Assembly (NCBI RefSeq): GCF_026343335.1
Contig: NZ_JAPELX010000001.1
Coordinates: forward strand, 372,001 to 436,000
Direction: 5' to 3'
Source: Streptomyces sp. NBC_00078
GTDB taxonomy: Bacteria; Actinomycetota; Actinomycetes; Streptomycetales; Streptomycetaceae
Length of the DNA: 64,000 nt
Shown one piece after another: positions 54,541-64,000 of this stretch (positions are counted from its first letter, which is position 1; every line of letters begins with the position of its first letter). The notes beneath the pieces are model-generated. The model saw only the letters and a program-made list of their open reading frames with translations, was not told where the DNA came from and ran no database searches. The translations under genes were made by a program, and so were the position numbers.

Positions 54541-54723
54541 GTGGCCAACTCGGCGGCCTTCAACGCGGGTGTGGCCGCCGGTGCGCTCCTCGGCGAAGGC
54601 CTGCTGCCGCTCACCGGCGCGCGCGGCACCTTCCTGGCCGGCGGGATACTCACCGTGGGCGCCCTCGCCGTGCTGACCTGGCCCGAGGGCAAGCCGGCAC
54701 GCGCGTTCGCAGAGCCGCCGTAG
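54541..54723 (+). pseudogene. C-terminal remnant of an MFS transporter
   Basis: From about 54541 the plus strand reads [20 protein letters not shown], then [20 protein letters not shown] and LAVLTWPEG before a stop at 54723. This matches the last two helices of a DHA1-type drug pump. The first 11 or so helices are gone. It abuts the ArsR-type remnant head to head. Confidence 0.75.
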
Positions 54724-54875
54724 ACGCATGGAGTGCGCGTCCCGGGCCTGGTTGCCGTGCACGCCGAGGCCCGGCAGGACGAACGGGGCGCGTGCGCGCA
54801 TCCCTGTGGCGTGATTCGGGTCGCGATCGAGCGGGGCCGTACGGGCGCCCCGGTCCGGGGGTCTATCGTGTCCGC

Positions 54876-55811
54876 ATGTCCGTCCCCGAGCTGATCCGTA
54901 TCGTCTCCCGCGACTCGCCCATGGCGCTCGCCCAAGTGGAGCGTGTCCGCGCCGAGTTGGCGGTCCTGCATCCCGGTGTGCGCACCGAGGTCGTGCCGGT
55001 GAAGACGACCGGTGACAAGTGGATGGGCGCCCTGTCCATGGTGGAGGGCAAGGGGGCGTTCACCAAGGAGGTGGACGCCGCGCTGCTCGCGGGCGAGGCC
55101 GATCTCGCGGTGCACTGCCTCAAGGACGTGCCGGCCGACCGGCCGCTGCCGGCGGGCACGACGTTCGCCGCGTTCCTGAAGCGTGACGACATCCGTGACG
55201 CCCTGGTCCATCCGGGCGGCCTCACCCTGGACGAGCTCCCGGACGGGACCCGGATCGGTACCTTCTCGGTGCGCCGGGTCGCCCAGCTCGCCGCCACCCA
55301 CCCGCACCTGGAGTGCGTGCCGTTCCGCGGGAACGCCAACCGGCGGCTGGCGAAGCTGGCGGCCGGCGAGGCGGACGCGCTGCTGCTCGCGGTGGCGGGC
55401 CTGGAACGCATCGGCCGCGAGGACGTGATCAGCGAGATCCTCTCCCCCGAGACGATGATGCCGTCCATCGGCGCGGGCATCCTCGCCCTGCAGTGCCGGG
55501 AGGGCGACACCGAAGTCATCGACGTGGTCAGCGGACTCGGTGATCCGGACACCCACCGGGAGGCCAGCGCCGAACGCATGTTGCTGCACGTCCTGCAGGG
55601 GCACTGCAACAGCCCGATCGCCGGGTACGCGCGCGTGGACCGCGGCGGCGAACTGTCCTTGCGTGCCTGCGTGTTCACCGCGGACGGCAAGACCCGGCTC
55701 AACGCCCACGAGTGGGCCGGCCGGCTCGACCCGGCGACTTTGGGCACGTCGGTCGCCGTGGCCCTGCTGCGTCAGGGCGCCCGCGAGATCATCGACGGCA
55801 TCCCGCACTGA
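54876..55811 (+). CDS. hemC: Hydroxymethylbilane synthase paralogue
   Basis: The 311-residue protein begins [20 protein letters not shown]. It has the catalytic Asp in [14 protein letters not shown], the substrate-binding [11 protein letters not shown] and [12 protein letters not shown], and the cofactor-binding Cys in [19 protein letters not shown]. It joins four porphobilinogen units to make hydroxymethylbilane for heme and corrin synthesis. No hemA, hemD or hemB is nearby, and streptomycetes normally have hemC in a heme operon, so this is probably a second copy. All key residues are present, so it should be active. Confidence 0.9.
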   Translation: MSVPELIRIVSRDSPMALAQVERVRAELAVLHPGVRTEVVPVKTTGDKWMGALSMVEGKGAFTKEVDAALLAGEADLAVHCLKDVPADRPLPAGTTFAAFLKRDDIRDALVHPGGLTLDELPDGTRIGTFSVRRVAQLAATHPHLECVPFRGNANRRLAKLAAGEADALLLAVAGLERIGREDVISEILSPETMMPSIGAGILALQCREGDTEVIDVVSGLGDPDTHREASAERMLLHVLQGHCNSPIAGYARVDRGGELSLRACVFTADGKTRLNAHEWAGRLDPATLGTSVAVALLRQGAREIIDGIPH

Positions 55812-55838
55812 GGCGGGAGCGGACCGGGCGGGCGCGGC

Positions 55839-56360
55839 TCAGGCCGTGCCCTCTTCCGCCTGGTCCCTGAGGAAGTTGCTCACCTGGTGGGCCACGCTGT
55901 CCCGTGCCTGGCCCGTGTGGGCGCCGACGGCGTCCTCGTGCAATCCGATGCCGCCGGCCCACAGCCGGCGGTCGGCCCACTCCTCGTCGACCCGCAGCTG
56001 GATCTGCACGTCGACCTGGCCGAGGCCCGCCTCGGGGCCTGCCGCGAACAGCACGGCAGTGGCCCGGCGCAGCGGATAGACGTCGAAGCCCTCGATGAAC
56101 TGCGAGTTGCGCCAGTCGATGAACGCGGCCTCACCGTCGGGGCCGATCCGCACGTCGATCTGGCCGTCCTCGAGATGGATGGTGGAGTGCCCGCTGCCAC
56201 GGTTCTCGACGGTCACGCGGACACTGAAGTACGTGAGTCCCTCGGCCGCGTCGTCCCGCCCGCGCGGCGGCTCGGCGGCTTCCAGGCGGTGGACGCGGAC
56301 ACGCAGGCCGGCATGCTCGTCGTACTCCTGCCAGTCCCCGACCACGTTCGGCTCGTACAC
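55839..56360 (-). CDS. Hypothetical beta-rich protein
   Basis: I chose the GTG at 56360 because GAGGTGG lies close upstream. The 173-residue product begins VYEPNVVGDWQEYDEHAGLR. It is acidic with alternating strand pattern (LTYFSVRVTVENRGSGHSTI, VDVQIQLRVDEEW) and has no signal peptide or membrane helix. The pattern suggests an immunoglobulin-like sandwich. I recognise no family. It converges on hemC with a 27-base gap. Confidence 0.68.
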   Translation of the reverse strand: MYEPNVVGDWQEYDEHAGLRVRVHRLEAAEPPRGRDDAAEGLTYFSVRVTVENRGSGHSTIHLEDGQIDVRIGPDGEAAFIDWRNSQFIEGFDVYPLRRATAVLFAAGPEAGLGQVDVQIQLRVDEEWADRRLWAGGIGLHEDAVGAHTGQARDSVAHQVSNFLRDQAEEGTA

Positions 56361-56550
56361 AGTCCACCTCTTCGACCTCAGAGAGCTGCTTCCTATCTGT
56401 GCGCTCAGTGCACTGTCAAATGAGCAGAATGCGCTGTGGCCAGCGAATTCACTCCCTTGATCAGTGATCAAGCGCTGCGCAGGAAGAACTGAAGGACGGG
56501 CGGGACGGACGTGCACACGTGCGTGCCGCACATCACGTTCCGGGACATGA

Positions 56551-57411
56551 TCAGCGGGCCAGCCGGCCGAGGAGCGAGGACGCGGCGGTGATGCCGAGCG
56601 CGGCGGCCACGAACAGCACCCCGAAATCGAGGGCCAGGTGCGCGTGCGTACCGAGGAGAAGGCCGCGCAGGGCGTCCACCTGGTAGCTCAAGGGGTTGAT
56701 CTTGCTGATGGCCTGGAGCCAGCCAGGCATGATCGAAACGGGGTAGAGGGCGTTGGAGCCGAAGAACAGCGGCATCGTGATGGCCTGTCCGATACCCATG
56801 AGGCGGTCGCGGCTGAGGACGATGCCGGCGATGGACATCGACAGGCAGGAGAAGAAGGCGGATCCGAGGATCACGATCCCTGCGACACCGAGCAGCTTCA
56901 GCGGGTTCCAGGTGAGGGCCACTCCGAGCAGCGCGGCGATGAGAACGACGACGACGGCCTGGATCAGGGACTTCACTCCGGCCGCGAACGCCTTGCCGGT
57001 GATCAGCGCCGACCGCGGAGTCGGCGTGACCAGCAGCTTGTTGAGGATGCCCGCGTCCCGCTCCCAGATGATCTGGATGCCGTAGAAGATGGCGATGAAC
57101 ATCGCGGACTGCGCGATGATGCCGGGCGCCAGATAGTCGACGTAGGGGATGCCGCCGGTGGGTATCGCCTTGATCCGGGTGAAGGTCTGACCGAAGATCA
57201 GCAGCCACAGGGCGGGCTGCACCGCGCGGGTGTACAGCTCGGTGCGGTCGTGTCGCAGCTTCTGCAGTTCGACGGCGCACATCGCCCCCACCCGGGCGGG
57301 CAGCACCCGCCAGCCCGCGCGGGGCTGGGGCGGCCGCAGAAGAAGGTCGATGCCGTCCGTGCGTGTGGGGTCAGCCGACGCGGTTCGCGGTGCGGCGGGT
57401 GCTTCGGACAT
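56551..57411 (-). CDS. ABC-2 permease (DrrB type)
   Basis: The ATG at 57411 has AGGAGA 8 bases upstream and lies inside the 3' end of the ATPase gene (41-base overlap). The 286-residue protein has six helices and the ABC-2 drug permease motifs, for example RAVQPALWLLIFGQTF, LAPGIIAQSAMF and INPLSYQVDALRGLLLG. With the ATPase it should export a daunorubicin-like drug or another lipophilic compound. Confidence 0.92.
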   Translation of the reverse strand: MSEAPAAPRTASADPTRTDGIDLLLRPPQPRAGWRVLPARVGAMCAVELQKLRHDRTELYTRAVQPALWLLIFGQTFTRIKAIPTGGIPYVDYLAPGIIAQSAMFIAIFYGIQIIWERDAGILNKLLVTPTPRSALITGKAFAAGVKSLIQAVVVVLIAALLGVALTWNPLKLLGVAGIVILGSAFFSCLSMSIAGIVLSRDRLMGIGQAITMPLFFGSNALYPVSIMPGWLQAISKINPLSYQVDALRGLLLGTHAHLALDFGVLFVAAALGITAASSLLGRLAR

Positions 57412-58231
57412 CGCGGAAATCTCCTGCCTGGTCGTCGAGGCCGCTGCCCGCGACCTCGCGGAAGACGTCCTCCAGGGTGGGCAGCGGGTCCGTGGCCGCG
57501 GCGCCGCCGGCACGCCGGCGCTCACCGAGCCCCTCCCTGAGCTGGTCCGGGGTGCCGAGCGCCCGGATGCGGCCCCGGTGCATCAGGGCGACCCGGTCGC
57601 AGTACTGGTCGGCCTCGTCCATGTAGTGGGTGGTCACCAGCACGGTCATGCCGGTGGCGGCGCGTACGGCGTTGATGTGCTCCCACACGCCGGTGCGGGC
57701 GATCGGGTCGAGGCCGATGGTCGGCTCGTCGAGGATCAGCAGACGGGGAGCGCTGACGAGTGCCTGCGCGAGTTCGAGCCGGCGGACCATGCCACCGGAG
57801 TAGGTGCCGGCCAGCCGGTCGGCGGCGTCGGTGAGGTCCACGGCGCTCAGGGCCTGGCCGACGCGGTCGGCGCGTTCGCCGCGGGGGACGTCGAAGACGC
57901 GGGCGAACAGGGCGACGTTCTCGCGGCCGGTGAGGCCCGCGTCGGCGGACAGCTGCTGCGGCACGTACCCGAGCAGGCGACGTACGGCCATCCGGTCCTT
58001 GGCCGCGTCGTAGCCGAAGACACGGACCGTTCCGGCGGGCACCGGCAGCAGCGTGGTGATGCACCGGATCGCGGTCGTCTTCCCAGCGCCGTTCGGGCCG
58101 AGCAGTCCGAAGACCTCGCCCTCCCCCACGGACAGTTCGAGTCCGTCGACCGCGTTGGTCTCGCCGAAGGCGTAGGCGAGTCCGGTGCAGGTGACGGCCT
58201 CGGCCCGACCGGTGTCAGCGTCCTGCGTCAT
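57371..58231 (-). CDS. ABC transporter ATPase (DrrA type)
   Basis: The 286-residue protein has Walker A GLLGPNGAGKTT, Q-loop GYVPQQ, signature YSGGMVRRLELA, Walker B LLILDEPTIGLD and the switch His in VTTHYMDEADQ. The C-terminal tail (PTLEDVFREVAG) is typical of DrrA. Its ATG overlaps the MarR stop (ATGA), making a MarR-DrrA-DrrB operon. It energises the permease that follows. Confidence 0.94.
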   Translation of the reverse strand: MTQDADTGRAEAVTCTGLAYAFGETNAVDGLELSVGEGEVFGLLGPNGAGKTTAIRCITTLLPVPAGTVRVFGYDAAKDRMAVRRLLGYVPQQLSADAGLTGRENVALFARVFDVPRGERADRVGQALSAVDLTDAADRLAGTYSGGMVRRLELAQALVSAPRLLILDEPTIGLDPIARTGVWEHINAVRAATGMTVLVTTHYMDEADQYCDRVALMHRGRIRALGTPDQLREGLGERRRAGGAAATDPLPTLEDVFREVAGSGLDDQAGDFRDVRSTRRTANRVG

Positions 58232-58680
58232 GACTTCTCGGCCTCCTCGTGCAGGTTGTCGGCCAGCTCACGCAGGGCCGGAACGGCCGCGCGCAGTGCC
58301 TCCCGGTCCGTCTCGTGGAGACGGGACAGCCCGCCTCGTACGAGTTCGGCGCGCCGTTTGCGCCACTCGTTGAGGCGGGCCACGGCCGCCGGAGTCGGCA
58401 TCAGCCGGGCGGCGCGCCGGTCGCCGGGGTCGGTCTCGCGGACCAGATAGCCCTGCCGGGACAACTGGTTGACCAGCGTCGACACCGAGTTGCCGGCCAG
58501 GTGCAACTCCTTGGCGGCGTCGGAGATGCCGACGCCGGGCCGGGTCACGACCAGGCGCAGCAGTTCGATTTCTGCGCCACGCAGCTGCGGGGCGATCTGC
58601 GGGCGCAGACGGCGCCTGAGGAGCCGCTGGACACCGATGAGGGCGTCGATCAGCTCGTCCGGGAAGGTTTCCGGTTCCAC
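58228..58680 (-). CDS. MarR-family regulator of the DrrAB operon
   Basis: The GTG at 58680 gives a 150-residue protein; upstream starts lie inside the operator. The winged helix is LRGAEIELLRLVVTRPG, ISDAAKELHLAGNSVSTLVN with wing ETDPGDRRAARLMPT. A 21-base inverted repeat lies 11 bases upstream of the start, over the likely promoter, so it should repress its own operon until a transported drug binds. No clear ribosome site is visible. Confidence 0.9.
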   Translation of the reverse strand: MEPETFPDELIDALIGVQRLLRRRLRPQIAPQLRGAEIELLRLVVTRPGVGISDAAKELHLAGNSVSTLVNQLSRQGYLVRETDPGDRRAARLMPTPAAVARLNEWRKRRAELVRGGLSRLHETDREALRAAVPALRELADNLHEEAEKS

Positions 58681-58690
58681 ACTCAGCAGG

Positions 58691-58711
58691 TTATCTCTGT
58701 AGCAGAGGTAA
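58691..58711 (-). promoter_or_regulatory. Inverted repeat operator of the MarR-DrrAB operon
   Basis: TTACCTCTG-CTA-CAGAGATAA is symmetric except for one position per arm. It lies just before the MarR start and near a TTGACC box (minus strand, about 58733-58728). Self-repression is the likely role. Confidence 0.65.
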
Positions 58712-58773
58712 TGAACCCAAAGGACGGTCAAGCGCCTGACGAAGGCCGCGTGGGCGCCCCATTCATCCTGTTT

Positions 58774-58798
58774 GTTTTAAAGTTTCCGATCTGGGCAT
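58774..58798 (+). promoter_or_regulatory. SigB-type promoter before the sigma factor gene
   Basis: GTTT, a 15-base spacer and GGGCAT match the stress-sigma consensus of Streptomyces (GNNT, 14-16 bases, GGGTAC/T). It lies about 135 bases before a gene of the same sigma class, suggesting self-activation or a sigma cascade. Confidence 0.55.
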
Positions 58799-58931
58799 TC
58801 GCACTACGTGCTTCGGACTGGAGGCACGTCCGTGGGAGTCATCCGGCTCCGGACGTCCTCCGCCGTTCCGGGCCTGTGTCTCCCATGGTGTCTGTCCGTC
58901 CCCTCAGCACCGCCGCAGGGAGGTGCGCACC

Positions 58932-59726
58932 ATGCGTGTCACCAGCGACAGAGCGAAACCCCACCCGCACGACGACGCCCCCGACACCGCCGAAGCCTTC
59001 CAAAGACTCGCCCGAATGCCCGACGGCCCTGAGCGCCGGCGGCTCCGGGACGACCTGGTCCGTGCCTGGCTGCCCATGGCCGAGCGGATCGCCGTCCGCT
59101 TCAAGGGGCGCGGCGAGGCCCTGGAGGACCTCTATCAGGTCGCGGCACTCGGACTGGTCAAGGCCGTCGACCACTACGACCCCGCACGCGGCCACGCCTT
59201 CGAGGCGTACGCGGTGCCGACCATCACCGGCGAGATCAAGCGGCACTTCCGCGACCACATGTGGACGTTGCATGTGCCGCGCCGGGTCCAGGACCTGCGC
59301 AACAGGGTCCGGCAGTCCGCGAAGGAGCTGTCCCAGACGATCCCCGGGCGTGCACCCACCGTGAGCGAGATCGCCAGGCACGCGCAGCTGAGCGAGGCCG
59401 AGGTGCGGGCGGGGATGGAGGCCCTGGAGTGCTTCACCGCGCTGTCGCTGGACGCCGAGATGCCCGGCACCGACGGATTCGCCCTTGCGGACGCGCTCGG
59501 CAGCACCGATCCGGCGTATGACGTCGTGGTCGACCGCGTGGCGGTGGGGCCCTGCCTCCTGGCACTCCCGGAGCGCGAGCGCACCATCCTCTATCTCAGG
59601 TTCTTCAGGGGCATGACGCAAAACCGCATCGCGCAACAGCTCGGCATCTCGCAGATGCATGTGTCACGCCTGCTCAGCAGCTGTTTCGCCCAGCTGCGCG
59701 AGGAACTCCTCGCGGAGGCCGGCTGA
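58932..59726 (+). CDS. SigB/F/G-type alternative sigma factor
   Basis: GGGAGG lies 8 bases before the ATG at 58932. The 264-residue protein has regions 2 (GRGEALEDLYQVAALGLVKA, DPARGHAFEAYAVPTITGEI), 3 (RAPTVSEIARHAQLSEAEV) and 4 (LPERERTILYLRFFRGMTQN, with GISQMHVSRLLSSC). This is the stress and development class regulated by anti-sigma kinases and SpoIIE phosphatases. No anti-sigma gene is adjacent, but SpoIIE proteins are encoded elsewhere in the window. Confidence 0.93.
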   Translation: MRVTSDRAKPHPHDDAPDTAEAFQRLARMPDGPERRRLRDDLVRAWLPMAERIAVRFKGRGEALEDLYQVAALGLVKAVDHYDPARGHAFEAYAVPTITGEIKRHFRDHMWTLHVPRRVQDLRNRVRQSAKELSQTIPGRAPTVSEIARHAQLSEAEVRAGMEALECFTALSLDAEMPGTDGFALADALGSTDPAYDVVVDRVAVGPCLLALPERERTILYLRFFRGMTQNRIAQQLGISQMHVSRLLSSCFAQLREELLAEAG

Positions 59727-59760
59727 GCCGTGGGCGTCCGGCCCCGCACGGCCCGTCGCC

Positions 59761-60096
59761 TCACCGCTCCGGCGGGGCCCCGGGGATCTGCGTGGGGCCG
59801 TAGCGGTCCAGCGCGTCTTCCAGCTCGGCGCCGATGTCCGGGGGCATCTCGCCGTTGCGACCCCAGATGAGAATGAGTTCCGCGACATTCCGGAGCTTGA
59901 TGTTGGTGTGCTGGGACACGTCCTTCAGCACCGCCCAGCCCTCGTCCGGCGTCACCCGGCCCAGGGCGACGATCATCCCGATGGCCTGGTCCACGACGGC
60001 GTGCGAGGCGACCGCATCCTTCAGCTGGTCGACCTCTTCCTGCAGTTCGAAGATGCGGGCTGTCTCGTCCGCCGGTTCGCGCGGTGCCTGTGCCAC
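59761..60096 (-). CDS. ANTAR-domain RNA-binding regulator
   Basis: The GTG at 60096 gives 111 residues. A short coiled segment (ARIFELQEEVDQLKDAVASH) leads into the ANTAR three-helix domain: VVDQAIGMIVALGRVTPDEG, AWAVLKDVSQHTNIKLRNVA-like and ELILIWGRNGE. ANTAR proteins bind paired RNA hairpins and prevent termination. There is no GAF or receiver domain, so it is either constitutive or works with another sensor. The RNA target is unknown. Confidence 0.85.
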   Translation of the reverse strand: MAQAPREPADETARIFELQEEVDQLKDAVASHAVVDQAIGMIVALGRVTPDEGWAVLKDVSQHTNIKLRNVAELILIWGRNGEMPPDIGAELEDALDRYGPTQIPGAPPER

Positions 60097-60262
60097 TCGT
60101 CCATAGTGGCACCCGCTCGGTCCCCTGCCACCGGATGGCGGACGGCCGGGGCAGCCGTTTCGGCCCCACCCCGGGGGTACTCGGCAGGCGCCCGGAGTGG
60201 TTCCGGTTGGACACTGGTACAAAACCGGTGCCGCCGGTGGAAGAGACCAGGACCCGACTGCC

Positions 60263-61066
60263 ATGAACAACGACATCTCAGGCCTGCGCGGTACGACGAA
60301 GGCCGTGTCCTCGGACTCCGTGTTCGGGGCACCCTGCTGGGTGAGTCTGACCAGCCGTGACCGCGACGCCACCGAGGACTTCTACCGGGCCGTGCTGGGC
60401 TGGGAGTGGCGCTCCGCCAAGCTGGGTGACCGCTTCCGCATGGCGCTGGTGAACGGGACGCCCGTGGCCGGGCTCGCCGCCGTCGCCGACATGTGGCAGA
60501 TGGCGGTGGCCTGGACGGTGTACTTCGCCGTGCCCAGTGCGGACGAGGCCGTGGCGCGCGCACAGGAGCGGGGCGGTACGGCCGCCGTAGGGCCGATCTC
60601 CTTCCCGCCCGGGCGGGCGGCGCTGCTGGCCGACCGTGACGGAGCGACGTTCGGGGTCTGGGAGGGAGCGCTCGTCGGCGACTGGGAGAAGTGGCGGCAC
60701 TCGGCCCCCACCTTCATCAGGCTGCACACGCGCGACGCCTTCGACGCCGCGATCTTCTACGGCGAGGTCCTGGACTGGGCGTCCGGGCGGCCCGGCTGCT
60801 GCGAGGTCCAGTACGAGGGCGGCGAGGTGGTGCTGCGCAGCCAGGGCGACATCGTGGCGCGCATCGAGTCCGGCGCCCTCGGGGCGGCCCCCGATCCCAC
60901 CATTCGGCCGCACTGGCAGGTCCATTTCGGGGTCGAGGACGTGGCGGCCTGTGTACGGGCCGCCGAGCTGCACGGCGGCAGCGTCCTGTCGAAGGGCAGC
61001 GACGAGGCGGTGCTGCGCGACGCGGACGGCGCACAGTTCACCGTGACGTCGCGCCGCGAGCGCTGA
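60263..61066 (+). CDS. VOC/glyoxalase-like protein with two tandem domains
   Basis: The 267-residue protein has two vicinal-oxygen-chelate modules. The first opens GAPCWVSLTSRDRDATEDFY and includes GPISFPPGRAALLADRDGA. The second opens APTFIRLHTRDAFDAAIFYG and ends AVLRDADGAQFTVTS. Streptomyces has many such proteins, several tied to drug binding or small-molecule detoxification. No function can be named. It converges on glgX with a 3-base gap. Confidence 0.88.
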   Translation: MNNDISGLRGTTKAVSSDSVFGAPCWVSLTSRDRDATEDFYRAVLGWEWRSAKLGDRFRMALVNGTPVAGLAAVADMWQMAVAWTVYFAVPSADEAVARAQERGGTAAVGPISFPPGRAALLADRDGATFGVWEGALVGDWEKWRHSAPTFIRLHTRDAFDAAIFYGEVLDWASGRPGCCEVQYEGGEVVLRSQGDIVARIESGALGAAPDPTIRPHWQVHFGVEDVAACVRAAELHGGSVLSKGSDEAVLRDADGAQFTVTSRRER

Positions 61067-61069
61067 CGC

Positions 61070-63219
<2,150 letters not shown>

Positions 63220-63223
<4 letters not shown>

Positions 63224-63732
63224 CGGGCGTCCTCCAGGAGGCCGTCCTTCTCGCGCACCTGACCGGCCAGCAGCGCGGCCCGCGCCTCGCGGGGCACCTT
63301 GAGGACCTCGCGCAGGCTCGGCGCGGGGGCCAGGGGCACCAGGGGCACTCGCTCGCCGGCGCGGGCCCGCTGCGAGAACCAGATGACCTTGCTGCCGTTG
63401 TCGGTGGCACAACAGCCCCAGCCGTCGCTCATGGCGGCGATCCGCTGCAGACAGGCGCGCAGATCCAGGTCCGGGCGCAGCTCGCTGTCGTTCTCCGCCA
63501 CTGCGGTGATCAGGTGCTGTCCGTTCCACCACATCTCGATCGACGTGTTCTTGTCCGTCGCGTGCTCGTCGATGGCCTTCAGCAGCAGCTCGGCGCCGTT
63601 GCAGACGGGCTCGACCAGTGTCTCGAGATCCCAGAGCCGGAGGTGTGCGGCCAGGATGCGCCGAACCTGCCCGACCCGTTCCGGACTGACTTCCACATCG
63701 AGGTGGTAGTAGCAGGGCACTGCGGTCTTCAT
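63220..63732 (-). CDS. Anti-sigma-type HATPase-fold protein with a degenerate N-box
   Basis: GAGGAG lies 9 bases before the ATG at 63732. The 170-residue protein resembles the short ATP-binding anti-sigma-like kinases of Streptomyces: VSPERVGQVRRILAAHLRLW, then LVEPVCNGAELLLKAIDEHA, VAENDSEL and SDGWGCCATDNGSKVIWF. The N-box Asn expected in ELL-x-N-x-x-x-HA appears to be replaced (LLLKAIDEHA), so ATP binding and kinase activity are doubtful. It is translationally coupled to glgX. A role as a binding partner for a regulatory protein is possible. Confidence 0.78.
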
Positions 63733-63902
63733 CGTCGTTGGCTCCTCACCGGCGAAGCTCCCGCTTTCCTCGCCCCTGCGGGACGAGCCCCGTACGCAAA
63801 GCGTGAGGGTTGATCGCTCCTGAGTCACCTCAAGAGTGGGAGCGCTACGCCATTCGTGCAACACGAGCGCACTCGGGGTGACCGGCACCCCAAATAGTTG
63901 AA

Positions 63903-63923
63903 GACCCAACAAGACGTTGGGTC
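63903..63923. promoter_or_regulatory. Inverted repeat GACCCAAC-N5-GTTGGGTC
   Basis: Perfect 8-base arms lie about 170 bases upstream of the HATPase-fold gene, in a gap with no gene. It could be an operator or a terminator from a gene beyond the window. Confidence 0.5.
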
Positions 63924-64000
63924 ACTGTACGTGCACCATGTGTGAAGACCTCGATGCCCGTAACGGATCCGTGCGTGCCCACGCGCGGCCGCCGCCCGAC

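Noticed and set aside
63954..64000. Possible start of a plus-strand gene at the right edge (MPVTDPCVPTRGRR)
   Set aside because: Only 15 codons are visible and there is no ribosome site, so it cannot be supported.

Overview
The window is chromosomal DNA of a Streptomyces, probably from an arm or other accessory-rich part of the chromosome. It is very GC-rich, with third codon positions almost all G or C, and GTG, ATG and some TTG starts. The gene content fits: a SapB-type class III lanthipeptide cluster (ram/amf), a subtilisin inhibitor of the SSI family, a streptogrisin-like protease, several SpoIIE-type phosphatases, an ANTAR protein, a SigB/F/G-type sigma factor and many secreted hydrolases. 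There are no RNA genes, insertion sequences or CRISPR arrays that I can see.

Layout. 1-3347: an ECF sigma factor with a membrane partner cut by the window edge, then a second ctaD with a small membrane protein. 3340-11246: a secreted GH27 alpha-galactosidase with a lectin tail, a GT1 glycosyltransferase, a TetR regulator divergent from a secreted beta-propeller protein, and a secreted GH5 enzyme. 11340-17171: an OtrA-type ribosomal protection protein behind a DHA2 efflux pump, a phosphoesterase, a MarR regulator and an isochorismatase-like hydrolase. 17289-22759: a glycan locus with a GT2 glycosyltransferase, a methyltransferase and a dTDP-rhamnose set in which rmlA and rmlD are intact while rmlB and rmlC are broken.

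22878-35236: the developmental block. The ram cluster (synthetase, precursor peptide, two ABC half-transporters, convergent response regulator) lies between two SpoIIE phosphatases. Two tiny overlapping ORFs follow the first phosphatase. 35328-37376: a streptogrisin-like protease with a repetitive GDQSG tail and a frameshifted thioesterase. 37858-44131: a four-gene peptide export cassette made of a double-glycine leader peptide, an HlyD-type adaptor, a C39-peptidase ABC transporter and an NHLP-type ABC transporter. No modification enzyme lies beside it. This is the best candidate in the window for a poorly described system.

44136-54723: mixed accessory genes (SRPBCC/ArsR pair, DHA2 pump under two inverted-repeat operators, SSI inhibitor with a lysine P1, MMPL transporter, flavin reductase, TOPRIM protein, FUSC-like protein) with several gene remnants, including a deletion junction that beheaded two divergent genes. 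54876-63732: a hemC paralogue, a MarR-DrrA-DrrB drug-export operon, a sigma factor behind a SigB-type promoter, an ANTAR protein, a tandem VOC protein, and a histidine-kinase-fold protein coupled to glycogen debranching enzyme glgX.

Two themes recur. One is peptide export: both precursor peptides are followed by a strong hairpin before the transporter genes, which should keep precursor transcript in excess. The other is decay: rmlB, rmlC, a thioesterase, a methyltransferase, a permease, an ArsR regulator and an MFS pump are all fragmentary, as expected for a plastic chromosomal arm.
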